Part shown: piece after piece, positions 7,953-18,900 of the stretch
Layout: every line of letters begins with the position of its first letter
Numbering within the stretch: the stretch's first letter is position 1
NCBI GenBank assembly: GCA_964419545.1
Contig: CAYQQU010000024.1
Span: 1 to 64,000 of the forward strand
Length of the DNA stretch: 64,000 nt
Reading direction: 5' to 3'
From: CAYQQU01 sp964419545
Lineage (GTDB): Bacteria; Bacteroidota; Bacteroidia; Chitinophagales; Saprospiraceae
Notes under the pieces: model-generated
Told to the model about the DNA's origin: nothing
The model's input: the letters and a program-made list of their open reading frames with translations, nothing else
Database searches by the model: none
Made by a program: the position numbers and the translations under genes

Positions 7953-10502
7953 TCAGTCTTCGTATTGAATATCGACGTCCAGAATGCCGGCCTCCTTTTC
8001 CGGCTGGGCGGTCATGTTGATCCGGATGGCTTCGCATGACAAAGGCGTGGCGGGTCGTACCACGTTGTACTGATCTTTTTCGAGGCGATAGGCATCGCCT
8101 TCCTGCAGATCGAGGGGTTCCCATTGCCCATTCTTCCGGACTTCCACCGACCATTCAGCGGGGAGGCTCACCATCCGGCGGGCGTCGAGCCAGTACAGGC
8201 CGATACGCCTGACCGCTTTTTGTTCGCCCAGGCTGATGGTTACCGATTGTGCTCCGCCCCCGTCGCTGATCCAGCTGGGTATGGTCCGGTCGCGCGAGTC
8301 GGCGGGCTGACGGCCGTCGACGATGGCTTCCAAGCTGCCGTATGCCGAGGTGGAAGATGCTTTAACGCCGAAGTACCTGCCTCCGCGCAGTTCGTCGCCT
8401 GCCGTGAAGTAAATCATATCGGACTGGGTAGGCAGCCAGACGATCATAGAGGCGTCGCCCCGGTTGTTCCAGGCGTAGTACGGAATGAGTTTCAGGCTTT
8501 CCTCCCGCACGCCCTGCCCGTCTTTTGCCCGGGCCGGCATTGCGAGGCGCACTACATTTTGCAAAACGCCGGTATCGATGACCGCGGTCCGGATTTCCGG
8601 TTGACCGGGCAGGTCTTCTAAAAAGAACTGCTGCACCTTCGCGGCGTTATCCACTCCTTCCGCGCAATACACCAGGGGCCCGCTGGTGACGGCCACCCGG
8701 TCGCGATTGGCCGCCACGGCCTCGATGGAACGGTTGAAGCGCACCGGCATGGGCAGATGAAGCTCGACAACGTCTCCCGGCTGCCATTCGCGGCGGAGGT
8801 CGACAAAGCCGTTTTCCGCTTGGACGTCCTGCTCCTTCCCGTTCACTTTCACCGACCATGGCGCCGGATCGGGCTGCACGTAATCATACAGTTCGCCCGG
8901 CACGAACTGGTCGCCGGCCCAGGTAGGTATGCGCAGTTTCAGGCTGAAGGTTTGCGCCTTCTCCGGGTTCAGCGTCAACCGGATATGCTCGTCAAACGGG
9001 TAACCGGTCGCCTGTCTCAGCGCAACCGTCCCGCCGGGCAGGGGGATCTCGGTAGAACTCCCGGCGTAAAAGGTCACGTAGATATCCTCCTCCGCGTAGG
9101 CGTACATCATGCCCGACACCTGCGGGATCAAGCGGGCGATATTCGAAGGACAGCAGGCTGTGCCGAACCAGGGAGAACGCCCCGGCCGGCCGTGATTAAA
9201 AGGCATGACGCCGTCCGCTTCCAGAGGGTTGACGTAGAAGAAGCGATTGCCTTCCAGGTTGACGCCCGCCAGCGCATTATTCAGCAGGGCCACTTCGGCG
9301 ACGTCCATGTAGCGGGCGTCCCGGTTCAGTAAAAACATGCGGTAGTTGAAGAAAACGTTGCCCACCGCGGCGCAGGTTTCATTGTATGCTTCTTTGTTGG
9401 GCAGGACGTATTCGGGGCCGAAGCCTTCGATGCCGTGGACGGCGCCCAGGCCGCCGGTGATGTGCATCTTGGTATCCACGATGTTGTGCCAGATTTTATC
9501 CAGCGCGGCATTGTAGGTGTCCGTGCCGGTCATCGCCCCTACGTCGGCCATACCCGAATACTGGTAGGCCGCACGTACGGCATGCCCTACGGCTTCTTCC
9601 TGCTCGACCACGGGGCGGTGTTGCTGGGCGTAGGTGGGCGCCATCACGCCCTCGCCGTCGGGCGCATACGTTCGGCCCCGGATATCGAGGAATTTTCCGG
9701 CCATGTCCAGGTACAACTTCTCGCCCGTCACGCGATATAGTTTTACCAGCGCCAGTTCTATTTCCTGGTGGCCCGGCGCCTGGTTCACCGGTTCGCCGTC
9801 GTTGTAGTCGGGATCGCCTTCAAAGAATACGCGGTTGATGTGCCGGGCGTTCTTCTCCGCTACTTTCAGCCACTTGTCTTTACCGGTGGCCCGGTAGTAG
9901 GCGATCGCGGCTTCGTACATATGCCCCATGTTGTACAATTCGTGGCTGTGTACGACGAAAGAATAGGGCTCGTCGCCCATGCCGCTGCCGCCCCAGTGGT
10001 CGTGATCTTTTGACACACCGGTGATGTGGGCTACATACAGGTAGCCGTCCTCCTGCTGTGCGTCGGCAATGATGTCGATGATCTCGTCCAGGCGCCGCTC
10101 CAGCGCGGTATCCGGATTTTCCATTAACAACAAGGCGGCGCCTTCCATCACTTTGTACAGATCGGAAGAAATATAGCGGTGGGGAAAGGGCAGGTCAGTG
10201 GTGTCGCCTTTCAGATATTGGGCGGCCTTCCGCAGGTTTTCCACGGCGGGTTGCGTCTTATCCAGCGCGAAGGGCACCAGCGTACCGGCCTGCGTTCGCA
10301 AGCGGGGTTGCCAGAAGTCATCTTCCAGGTTGACCTGATTGAAGGGAATGGGCGTCAATTGGTATCCTTCGGTTGCGCCCTCCGCCGCCTTTTCCTCCTC
10401 TCCGGGCGCGCAGGCGACCAGGGCTGCCGCGAAAATCACCCAGCAAACCACTTTTCGGAAAAAGGCGGCGCTATCTGCTGCTAAAATTTTCATAATAAAC
10501 AT
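7953..10502 (-). CDS. GH127 (DUF1680) beta-L-arabinofuranosidase-like protein B with C-terminal discoidin-like domain
   Basis: An 849-aa paralogue of the downstream GH127 gene, beginning with a lipoprotein-type signal (AAALVACAPGEE). The catalytic core begins at IPFNQVNLEDDFW and carries YNETCAA (Glu at about 375) and FGTACCPSN (about 446-452), giving the Glu plus paired-Cys zinc/catalytic site of the family. It is some 170 residues longer than its neighbour. The extra C-terminal part (about 690-849; GGRYFGVKASS, VTISLGEQKAVRRIGLYW, INMTAQPEKEAGILDVDI) looks like an F5/8-type (discoidin) carbohydrate-binding domain. It is spaced 17 bases from the upstream GH127 gene. The likely role is removal of beta-L-arabinofuranose from polymeric or branched glycan at the cell surface. 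Confidence 0.9.
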   Translation of the reverse strand: MFIMKILAADSAAFFRKVVCWVIFAAALVACAPGEEEKAAEGATEGYQLTPIPFNQVNLEDDFWQPRLRTQAGTLVPFALDKTQPAVENLRKAAQYLKGDTTDLPFPHRYISSDLYKVMEGAALLLMENPDTALERRLDEIIDIIADAQQEDGYLYVAHITGVSKDHDHWGGSGMGDEPYSFVVHSHELYNMGHMYEAAIAYYRATGKDKWLKVAEKNARHINRVFFEGDPDYNDGEPVNQAPGHQEIELALVKLYRVTGEKLYLDMAGKFLDIRGRTYAPDGEGVMAPTYAQQHRPVVEQEEAVGHAVRAAYQYSGMADVGAMTGTDTYNAALDKIWHNIVDTKMHITGGLGAVHGIEGFGPEYVLPNKEAYNETCAAVGNVFFNYRMFLLNRDARYMDVAEVALLNNALAGVNLEGNRFFYVNPLEADGVMPFNHGRPGRSPWFGTACCPSNIARLIPQVSGMMYAYAEEDIYVTFYAGSSTEIPLPGGTVALRQATGYPFDEHIRLTLNPEKAQTFSLKLRIPTWAGDQFVPGELYDYVQPDPAPWSVKVNGKEQDVQAENGFVDLRREWQPGDVVELHLPMPVRFNRSIEAVAANRDRVAVTSGPLVYCAEGVDNAAKVQQFFLEDLPGQPEIRTAVIDTGVLQNVVRLAMPARAKDGQGVREESLKLIPYYAWNNRGDASMIVWLPTQSDMIYFTAGDELRGGRYFGVKASSTSAYGSLEAIVDGRQPADSRDRTIPSWISDGGGAQSVTISLGEQKAVRRIGLYWLDARRMVSLPAEWSVEVRKNGQWEPLDLQEGDAYRLEKDQYNVVRPATPLSCEAIRINMTAQPEKEAGILDVDIQYED

Positions 10503-10519
10503 TTTTTACGCTTTCGGGG

Positions 10520-12661
10520 TCAGTGCAGATTGTAAACCGGGAATTCGGTGATGCGCAAAGTGGTGGCGCCATAGGGCACCAGCGTGATCTGCTCGAAAGC
10601 AGGCGGCTGGGTCGCTCGCTTCTGATTGGTTCCCCACCAGGCCGGGAAGACGGGCAGCCCGTGGTGCAATTGCCATTCCGGCAGTTCCACCCCCCTCGCC
10701 CTGATCTGTATCGGCGTGTTTTCCAGGTTCCAGGGATAAGCGCCGTCCCATTCCAGCTCCTCGACCTGAAAAGCCGCTTCCAGGTTTTCCAGGTCGTCGG
10801 CGTACAAAGCATAGTTCCACTTGCTCTTGGCAAAGGCTTCGTAGAAAGCGCGGTATTTGTCGTTGCGATCCTTTTCTTTGAATTCGTGCTCTACTTTCAG
10901 CGCATACACCAGGGGGCCGCGTTCTACGCTGGTGGCGAAGTCGTACCATTGCGAAGCCTTCAGCTGCATCGGCAGGGTGAGCGTCACCTGGTCGCCGTCC
11001 TGCCAGGTACGGTTGATGACGGCTACGTTTTGCTCGATGGTCCCTTCCCAGGGCGCGCCGTTAACGGTGATCACGGCGTTCTCCGTCCAGGCCGGGATAC
11101 GCAAATGGAAGGGGAAGGGCCCGCTTTTGTCCAGGCCGATCTCAAAGGCGACAGTTTCGCGGAAGGGGAAGCCGGTCGTTTCGGTGATCGTAGCGTTGAG
11201 GTCATCGCCCACTTTCAGGTTCACCACACTCGGCGCGTAGAGGAGGGCCGCCACCCCGCGGTCGGCGGTGGCGTACCATAGGTTCTGGACGTACTTCGGC
11301 CAGGACTGGTGCATATTGGTGGTGCAGCAGGGATAGCCGCTCAAGGTACCGAAAACGAAGTCGGTGCCGTAATGGCCGACGGTCATATAGGAAGCCTGCA
11401 GGCGGTCCGACAGTTCGAGCTGGTTGGCAGCCTGAAAGTACTGGCGCGCCGTGAAGTCGTCGGTAGCCTGTGCCGGCAGGGCGTTGTAGGTGATGCGCTC
11501 CAGCAGGTCGGCATAGTCCATATCGCCGGTTATCGCCAGCATGGTTTCCAGGGAGAACATGGATTCCGCGACGGAGCAGAACTCGATCCCCTGAGTGGGG
11601 TCTTTGCCGTGCAGGCCTTCGTCGCCGCCGTACATTCCCTGGGGCTGGCCGTGGAAGTGCTTGATGTCTTTCAAGGCTTGCTTGGCAGCCCGGATGTCCC
11701 TGGGGTCTTTGCTTTTCTGGTAATACACCAGCGGTTCCTTCATGCCCTGGGCAAAGTTGACGCAATGCATGCCGCCGAGCTGAGAGACGTGCAACTGGGC
11801 GATCTGCGTGGAATCGAAAGGATAGCGCTTGATCCGGTAATAGCCCCAGGGCGAGGCGTGGCCCGAGTAAGGCAGGTCGTTGAGGAAAACTTCCGTCCAG
11901 GGGAAGGTTTGCTCTCCGATCAGGTCCGCCAGGTCGAGCAGGAAAGCGTCGCCGGTGATGTTGTACAGCCATAGCACCACCAGCAGGTTATCGCCGCCCC
12001 GGCGGTTGGCCCAGAAGGTGAGGAAGTCGAGCGGGGTCTTTTCCAGTTCCGCCAGCTGATATTTGAAATAGTTGGTCAGGGCGGTGATGACGCGCTCGTC
12101 GCCCGTCGTGTTGTAGTATTGCTGGAGGACTTTCAGCATGACCATTTTCGGCCACCAGTCGCGGCGATTGCCCCTCTGCAGCCCGGGCTCCGGCGTCGGG
12201 GGCTCCTCGAAGGGGATCGGCCCCAGGTACCCGCTCTCCTGCTGATTGTTGAGCGTCCATTCCACCCAGGGCCGGACTTTGGCTTGCAGGGCCTCGTCAT
12301 CCAGGATATAGGCCAGGGGCAGCAGCCCGTCGATCCAATACGGCCCCCGCTCCCAGCCGTCGCCGTCGCCGCCGAGCCAGCCGTTCCTGGCGCCGACCAC
12401 TTCCGGGTAGAGCTCGTCCAGGTTACCGGTCATTCCGTTTTTCATGTTGACCAGTTGTTCGCGCAGCCACCCTTGCGGCTCGATGGCGCCGAGCGGCAGT
12501 TCGAGATAAGGCTTAGCAACCAGGGGCGGCCGGTTTTGCAGGTAGTGCGCCGGGCGGTCATCAGCGTATGACAGTGCGCCGGCTCTTTCCGGCTGCTCCC
12601 AGGCCGTGAGTAGGAACGCCAGGACGGTAAGCAGCGTGGTTTTTATCAGGTAGGACTTCAT
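10520..12661 (-). CDS. DUF1680/GH127-like glycoside hydrolase C
   Basis: A 713-aa exported protein of the DUF1680 clan, divergent from its two neighbours. It opens with a hydrophobic signal (LIKTTLLTVLAFLLTAW) and a block typical of the second DUF1680 subgroup (LPLGAIEPQGWLREQL, then GGDGDGWERGPYWIDGLLPLAY). The active-site equivalents are the Glu in IEFCSVAES (about 363) and the double Cys in SGYPCCTTNMHQ (about 442). It ends with beta-sandwich domains (GPLVYALKVEHEFKE). It may belong to GH127 or a sister family such as GH146; the sequence alone does not decide. Its start overlaps the stop of the upstream FG-GAP gene by four bases (ATGA), indicating translational coupling. Confidence 0.85.
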   Translation of the reverse strand: MKSYLIKTTLLTVLAFLLTAWEQPERAGALSYADDRPAHYLQNRPPLVAKPYLELPLGAIEPQGWLREQLVNMKNGMTGNLDELYPEVVGARNGWLGGDGDGWERGPYWIDGLLPLAYILDDEALQAKVRPWVEWTLNNQQESGYLGPIPFEEPPTPEPGLQRGNRRDWWPKMVMLKVLQQYYNTTGDERVITALTNYFKYQLAELEKTPLDFLTFWANRRGGDNLLVVLWLYNITGDAFLLDLADLIGEQTFPWTEVFLNDLPYSGHASPWGYYRIKRYPFDSTQIAQLHVSQLGGMHCVNFAQGMKEPLVYYQKSKDPRDIRAAKQALKDIKHFHGQPQGMYGGDEGLHGKDPTQGIEFCSVAESMFSLETMLAITGDMDYADLLERITYNALPAQATDDFTARQYFQAANQLELSDRLQASYMTVGHYGTDFVFGTLSGYPCCTTNMHQSWPKYVQNLWYATADRGVAALLYAPSVVNLKVGDDLNATITETTGFPFRETVAFEIGLDKSGPFPFHLRIPAWTENAVITVNGAPWEGTIEQNVAVINRTWQDGDQVTLTLPMQLKASQWYDFATSVERGPLVYALKVEHEFKEKDRNDKYRAFYEAFAKSKWNYALYADDLENLEAAFQVEELEWDGAYPWNLENTPIQIRARGVELPEWQLHHGLPVFPAWWGTNQKRATQPPAFEQITLVPYGATTLRITEFPVYNLH

Positions 12662-15600
12662 AGTTCATTGAATTTTGTGATGAAAGCGTTTATTGGCGCG
12701 TTGTTTCGACTGACGAGGATGAGTTTTTGACCGTTGCGAAGCCGGAGAATCCGGATGTCGCGGGCTTCGCCGTGCACGACAAAACCCGAAAGGCGGGGCT
12801 CGACGGGCCGGAAGGCCTCCATACCGGCGCCGCCTTCCAAAAAGTGGCCGTAGGATGCGTCATACCTGCCGAGGCTGACCTGGTTGGCGTAAAAATTGCC
12901 CACCGCCAGGATATCCGGCGCGCCGTCGCCGGTAAAATCTTCAGCGGCGAACCCGTAAATGGGAGCCATCTGCAGATCGGCGGGCAGCGGCCGCAGTTCA
13001 AAATCGCCGTTCCCCTTATTTTCGAAACAGGCGGACGCAAAGGTCTGCGCCTGCCACCGGCCGCTGCCCATCAATTCTTCGGTCGGAAAGACCTCGCCGA
13101 AGCTGCTTTCGGCATACGGCCGGTAATCCGGATACAGTTTTTTGACGGCCGGAAGCTGGCGGGACAATAGATCTTTGCCGAAGTAGATCTTTTCCAGGCC
13201 GTCCCGGTAATGGGTCAGCATGGGATCGACGCTTCCGTTATCGTCGAAGTCCTTCACGTATAAACTGACCGGTTGTTCGGGAGAGGCGGCCAGGCAGGAA
13301 TTCAGGCCCAGGTTGCCGACCAGCAAATCCTGGTCCCCGTCCTGGTCGAGATCGGCGGCGTGCACGGCATTCCACCATCCGGCCGTATTCGGCAGTTGCT
13401 TTTCTTCGATGGCGCCGCCCCTGAAACTGATGACGGTGACGGGCAGCCACTCGCCGACGACCACCAACGCTTTGCTTTCTTCCAGCCAGACGGCGTCGCT
13501 CACCATGCCGAGCTTGATCTTATCGCCGAAAGCGCGGGCCGTATAATCGTAAAGCGCCCCTTCGCCGTCGCCCAGCAGTATCCTGCTCATCGGAAATTTT
13601 CCGTAAGCGCCGGGAATGGAACGGCCGCCGACGAAGAGATCCGATACGCCGTCCTGGTTGATGTCCGCCACCACGACGCAAGAGCCGTTGAAGCTCAGCT
13701 CGGGATGCCGGTTCGATTTTTCGAATACGCCGGCGCCGTCATTGATGTACAGCCGGTCTTTATTGGTGATATCGAAGGTTTCTCCATCGCCGCTCACCAC
13801 GTAGAGGTCCGGATCGCCGTCGCGGTCGACGTCGATAAAAGCCGCCTCCACGTCTTCGCTGGCGCGGTCGCGATAGAAAGCCGGGTTTTCGATCTTTTTG
13901 AAGGAAACCGGCTCACCGGCTTGCTGCAGGAAGAGCTGCCCGGCCTGATTTTTGGCGCCGCCGACGTACAGGTCGTCCAGGCCGTCGTTGTTGACATCCG
14001 CGACGGCAAGCTTGGGGCCCTGGGTAGACAACATGCGGGGCAGGAGGGCTTCGTAATCGAAGTCAATGAATGGATTTTCCCGGTGCCGGAAATCGAGCCC
14101 GGTCAGCGAGTCGACCGGATAGAAGATCCGGTGGTCATTCGACGCCGCCGGCTCCGCCGCTTCCGAACCGGCCTCCGCATAGCGCAGCGCGATGGTCCGG
14201 TTGACGCGGACATCGCGCAGCACTTGCGTCTTTCCGTCCGGCCAGGTGACCGTCAGCCGATCGACGGCGGCGGCGGCGCCCAGCCCGAAATGCAATTGGT
14301 GGGGCACGGATGACAACCACCCTCTGACGGGAGCACACTCCTGGACCTGTTTTCCCGCACTGGTCTCAATGGTAACCCGCGCCCCTACGCCGCGGGGGTT
14401 CTGAGCAGGCCCCGCCAATGTTACGGTGAGGAAGGATCGACCGGTCGTCTCGGCCGCCTGGTTGCGGTAGATGGCGGCCGGTCGGTTCAGGTTGTTGACG
14501 ATGAGGTCGAGGTCGCCGTCGTTATCCAGATCGGCATACGCCGCGCCGTTCGAGCAGCCGAACAGGTCGAGCCCCCATTCGGCCGCCACCTCTTCGAACG
14601 CCCCGCCCGTATTTTTGAAAGCGGCGTTGGCGACCAGCCCCTCCGGCATCCTGCTGATGACGGAACGGAAGCCCAGGCTGTCCGGATCGTAATTTTCGTG
14701 GTAGGTGAAATTGATAAAGTCCAGATCGTTGGGCCGGCGCGGAATGCCGTTGGTGATGAACAAATCTTTGTGTCCGTCCAGGTCGAAATCCGCCAGTAAG
14801 GGCCCCCAGCTCCAGTCCGTCGCATCGACCCGGTACAGTTCCGACAGGTCGCTGAAACAAGCCGTGGTGTCGGTCAGATTGCCCCGGTTGATCTGAAGCA
14901 TATTCCGGGGGAACTGATAGTGGTAGCCGTAGCTGTTCTTGAGCTGGAAGATGTTGTAGGGGTCTGGCGCCAGGGACATTTTCAGCACGCCGTCGTCGCC
15001 GGGTTTCATATCCAGGGCGATGAGGTCGAGCAGGCCGTCGTTATTGACGTCGGCCAGGTCGCTGCCCATGGAGAATTTGGTGGTATGGCCCATCGACGTT
15101 TTGATGCGTTCCCGGAAGACGCCGTTTCCCTGGTTGTAATACAGGTAGTCATTTTCGTGAAAATCGTTGGCGACATAGATATCCGGGCGGCGATCGCCGT
15201 TGACGTCTCCGATGCTAGCCGACAGGCCGTAGCTCATGGCGCCGCCGTAGATGCCTGCTTTTTCACTGACATCCACAAAAAACCGGCCGCGGTTTTCGTA
15301 GAGGCGGTCGCCCGCCAGGCTGTCCCGCAGGCTGCGCAGCGCGCCCGACTTATAGGAATCCGGCGTGTGCACGGCGTGGTTGAGCAGATACATATCCAGA
15401 TCGCCGTCCTCGTCGTAATCAAAAAAGGAGGCTTGCTGGGCGTAGGTATGGGCATCCAATCCGTACCGTTCGGCCTGCTCCGCAAAGGTCCCGTCGCCGT
15501 TATTGATAAAAAGCTGATTCCCGCCCCGCAGTTGCCGGTAGCCGTGCACGTAACAAACGTAGATATCCAGCCACCCGTCGCCATTGACGTCGGCGGCGGT

Positions 15601-15951
15601 GACACCGGTAGCCCAGTGGTGCGCACCGGTTTTGCCGGCCACGCCGGCGGCTTGCGTGACATCTTCAAAGGAAAAATCGCCTCGGTTCAGGTAAAGCTGG
15701 TTTTCGCCCTGATTCGCCGAGAAGTAGAGGTCAATACGGCCGTCGTTGTTAAAGTCCCCGGCGGCGACGCCCCCGCCGTTGTACAGGTAGAGGTAATGCA
15801 GAATATTGAATTGTTCGGTTTCCTCGATCACGTTCTCGAAGCGGACGCCCGTAGCGCCGGAAGGCAGCAATTCGAATACCTTCTGCCTTCCGCAAGCTCC
15901 CAGCAACAGGAGCGCCGACACCAGGATCATCGATTTGGGTACGATCTGCAT
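12658..15951 (-). CDS. CRTAC1-type FG-GAP/VCBS repeat lipoprotein with ASPIC/UnbV domain (paralogue 1)
   Basis: A 1097-aa surface lipoprotein (signal ending LLLGACG). At least a dozen FG-GAP/VCBS blades carry calcium-binding DxDxDG loops (DFNNDGRIDLYF, DVNGDGWLDIYV, DYDEDGDLDMYL, DLDNDGDLDLIV), forming beta-propellers like those of integrin alpha chains. In the middle (about 530-605) lies an ASPIC/UnbV domain (GVGARVTIETSAG, VPHQLHFGLG, VDRLTVTWPDGKTQ). A second propeller follows. The family name comes from cartilage acidic protein 1; the role in bacteria is not established. Three paralogues lie head to tail between SusD and the GH127 genes, suggesting surface glycan capture or scaffolding. 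It starts one base after the upstream paralogue's stop. Confidence 0.88.
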   Translation of the reverse strand: MQIVPKSMILVSALLLLGACGRQKVFELLPSGATGVRFENVIEETEQFNILHYLYLYNGGGVAAGDFNNDGRIDLYFSANQGENQLYLNRGDFSFEDVTQAAGVAGKTGAHHWATGVTAADVNGDGWLDIYVCYVHGYRQLRGGNQLFINNGDGTFAEQAERYGLDAHTYAQQASFFDYDEDGDLDMYLLNHAVHTPDSYKSGALRSLRDSLAGDRLYENRGRFFVDVSEKAGIYGGAMSYGLSASIGDVNGDRRPDIYVANDFHENDYLYYNQGNGVFRERIKTSMGHTTKFSMGSDLADVNNDGLLDLIALDMKPGDDGVLKMSLAPDPYNIFQLKNSYGYHYQFPRNMLQINRGNLTDTTACFSDLSELYRVDATDWSWGPLLADFDLDGHKDLFITNGIPRRPNDLDFINFTYHENYDPDSLGFRSVISRMPEGLVANAAFKNTGGAFEEVAAEWGLDLFGCSNGAAYADLDNDGDLDLIVNNLNRPAAIYRNQAAETTGRSFLTVTLAGPAQNPRGVGARVTIETSAGKQVQECAPVRGWLSSVPHQLHFGLGAAAAVDRLTVTWPDGKTQVLRDVRVNRTIALRYAEAGSEAAEPAASNDHRIFYPVDSLTGLDFRHRENPFIDFDYEALLPRMLSTQGPKLAVADVNNDGLDDLYVGGAKNQAGQLFLQQAGEPVSFKKIENPAFYRDRASEDVEAAFIDVDRDGDPDLYVVSGDGETFDITNKDRLYINDGAGVFEKSNRHPELSFNGSCVVVADINQDGVSDLFVGGRSIPGAYGKFPMSRILLGDGEGALYDYTARAFGDKIKLGMVSDAVWLEESKALVVVGEWLPVTVISFRGGAIEEKQLPNTAGWWNAVHAADLDQDGDQDLLVGNLGLNSCLAASPEQPVSLYVKDFDDNGSVDPMLTHYRDGLEKIYFGKDLLSRQLPAVKKLYPDYRPYAESSFGEVFPTEELMGSGRWQAQTFASACFENKGNGDFELRPLPADLQMAPIYGFAAEDFTGDGAPDILAVGNFYANQVSLGRYDASYGHFLEGGAGMEAFRPVEPRLSGFVVHGEARDIRILRLRNGQKLILVSRNNAPINAFITKFNEL

Positions 15952-15952
15952 A

Positions 15953-18900
15953 CTATTCTTTCGGTTTTAGGACCTCAAAAAATTGGAGCGGCGCGTTATT
16001 CCGGGCGACGACGACAACCGTTTTATCCTGTACCTGCAGGCGGGCAAAATCCCTCACCTGGCCTTCCAGAAAAAAGCCGGTCGTGCGGGCGGGCAGCGAC
16101 CGGTATTCGTTATTGCCCGTTCCCTTCAGGAAGACGCCGTGGCTGGCGTCGTACCGGCCCGCCTCCGGTTTGACCTCGTACAGGTTTCCCCCCAAAAGGA
16201 TGTCCTGGCGGCCGTCGTCGTCGAGGTCGTCGATCAGAATGGCGTAGACCGGCGCCAGCTGGGCTTCCTGCGGCAGCGCCTTTATCTCGAAAGCGCCGTC
16301 GCCGCGATTGATCAGGCAGACACTGGCCAATAGCTGCGCCTGCAGTTCGAGGGAGTTTTCCCGCACTTCCGGCGGAAACATATCCTCGAAGGTTTGCCCC
16401 TGATAGGCGGCGTATTTGAGGTATTTTTTCTTGAGCCCGGGCAGCTGCCCGACGAGGTCGTGGCGCAGCGCCGTGGGGTACGCCCGATCGCCGTTGTAGG
16501 CGCACATTATCTGTTCTACGCTGCCGTTGCGGTCGAAGTCGTTGACGTAACAAAATACCGGCCGGTCGACCGTAGCTTTGAAGCGCGAGTTCAGGCCGTG
16601 GTTGCCGGCCACAAAATCCATATCGCCGTCCCCGTCCAGGTCGGCAGCCTCCAGGCTGTTCCACCAGCCGGAGGTGTTCGCCAGGCCGGCCTCGTCCGTT
16701 GCTTCCGAGAAGGTTCCGTCCTCATTTTTGTATACTTTGACCGGCATCCATTCGCCGACGACGACGAGGTCCGGGTCGCCGTCCTGATCGATATCGCTCC
16801 ATTCGCCGTCGGTGATCATGCCCGCCCCCAGCAGGTCGGGCGCGATTTGCGGGGTGGCGTTTTCAAACCGGCCGGTTCCATCGTTGCGCAAGAGGTAGGC
16901 ATTCTGGGGCGCGCCGATCAGGTTGGACCGCAGCCGGACGCCGACGAACAGGTCCTGATCGCCGTCTCCGTCAAAATCGGCGGCTTTGACACAGGACGTA
17001 CTTTCCGGCTTGCCGGCCGGCAGCAGTTGCTGGTCGCGCCTGAACCGGCCGCCGCCCTCATTGCGATACAGCCGATCGACCAGCGCGAAGGAATTGGCCG
17101 ACAGCTCGCTGCCGCCGCTGGTGACGTAGAGGTCCTGGTCGGCGTCCCCGTCGGCGTCGAACAAGAGGGCCGCCAGGTCCTCGCCGCCTTTATCTTCTGC
17201 AAAAACGGATTGACCGGCTGGAAGGAAACGGCCGTCGGCGCTTTGCACCCAAAGCGCGCCGGCCTGACCGATGGCGCCGCCGGCGTAGAAGTCGTCCCGG
17301 CCGTCGCCGTTGACGTCGCCTACGCACAATTTCGGTCCTTCGGTCGACTTCATGTGGTAGATCAGGCGATTCCGGTCGAAGTCGATAAAGCGGTTTTCGC
17401 GGTGGCGGTAGTCGGGCGTCAGGGAAGGCAGCTCCCGAAAAACAGGTCGGTAGGGAACGGCCGTTTCTTTCCGGTCGCTGACCGGTGCGTCTGCTTCGCG
17501 TAAAGTCAGCTGCCGGTTGACGGGCACATCCAGGAGCACCGTTCGCTTGCCGTAGTACCAATCCACCACCAGCGTGTCCACTTTTTGCAGGTTTCCCAAA
17601 CCAAAATGGAGGCGGGGATCTACGGTCGACTGGAAGCCTCTGACCGGATTTTGTTCCTGGTAAAAGGTTTTGCCGCCCGCTTTGAGGAGCACCTTGGCGC
17701 CGATGGCCTGGGTATTGCCCCCTTCGCCTTTCAACTCGACGGTGAGATAGTTGCGATCGGCGCCGTTGCGGTAAACGAAGAGCGGCATATTGACGTTATT
17801 GACCACCAGGTCCAGGTCGCCGTCATTGTCGAGGTCGCCGTAGGCGGCGCCGTTGGAATGGCTCGGTTGCGCCAGGCCCCACGCCTCGGTTTTATTTTCG
17901 AAGTGAAAGCGGCTGTCGCCGGCGAATGCGTAATTGGGAATGCGGTTGACGGGAATGATGTCGATCAGTTGCTTGTAGTCTACGCCCTGATCCTGAATGA
18001 CCATCCGGGCGATCTCTTCGCTGGAGACGAACATCAGGTAATCCTGGTTGAGAATATCCTGCGCCAGCCCGTTGGTAATGTAGAGGTCGCGGTGGCCGTC
18101 GTTATCCAGGTCGGCGATGAGGCTGCTCCAGCTCCAGTCGGTAGCCTCCACGTCGCTCAATCGCCCGATCTCGCTGAAGGTGATGCCGCGCTGCGGGATC
18201 TCGCCGTTGTGGCGGTGCAGCATATTGCGGGTAAACTGGTGGTAATAGTCGTTTTCGAGCATGTACTGGTATTTGTCCCAGTTCTCGAAAGTCATGGTCG
18301 TTTTGAAGCGCTCTTCGGTTTCGGGCAACATTTCGGAGACGAAGATCTCCGGAAGCCCGTCGGCATTGAGGTCCGCGATATCGAGCCCCATGGAGGCCAC
18401 GCTGATGGAGCGCATCTGTTGCTCCAGGCGTTCGGAAAAAGTGCCGTCGCCGTTATTCATGTAGATGTAGTCGCGCTCGAAGAAATCGTTGGAGATATAC
18501 AGATCGAGCCAGCCGTCTTTATCCAGGTCGCTCAGGGCGACGCCCAGGCCGAAGCCGATGACGCTGCCGTAGATGCCTGCTTCTTCGCTCACGTCGGTGA
18601 ACCTGCCGCCGTCATTGCGCAGCAGCTTGTCGCCGCCCAGTTTATCGCGTTTCGGGCGTTCGTTTTTGCGCAGGTTGAAGCTGCCGATGGCCTGGTAGGA
18701 ATTATTCAGCAGGTAGACGTCCAGGTCGCCGTCCTTATCGTAGTCGAAAAAGGCGGCGTGAGTGGAATAGCCGGGATCGGCCAGCCCCATCTCCCGGGCG
18801 CGGTCGGTGAAGGTGCCGTCGCCGTTATTGATAAAAAATTCGTTTTCCTTGTTGTCGCCCGCCACGTCGCCGGAATTGCACACGTAGATATCCAGGCGGC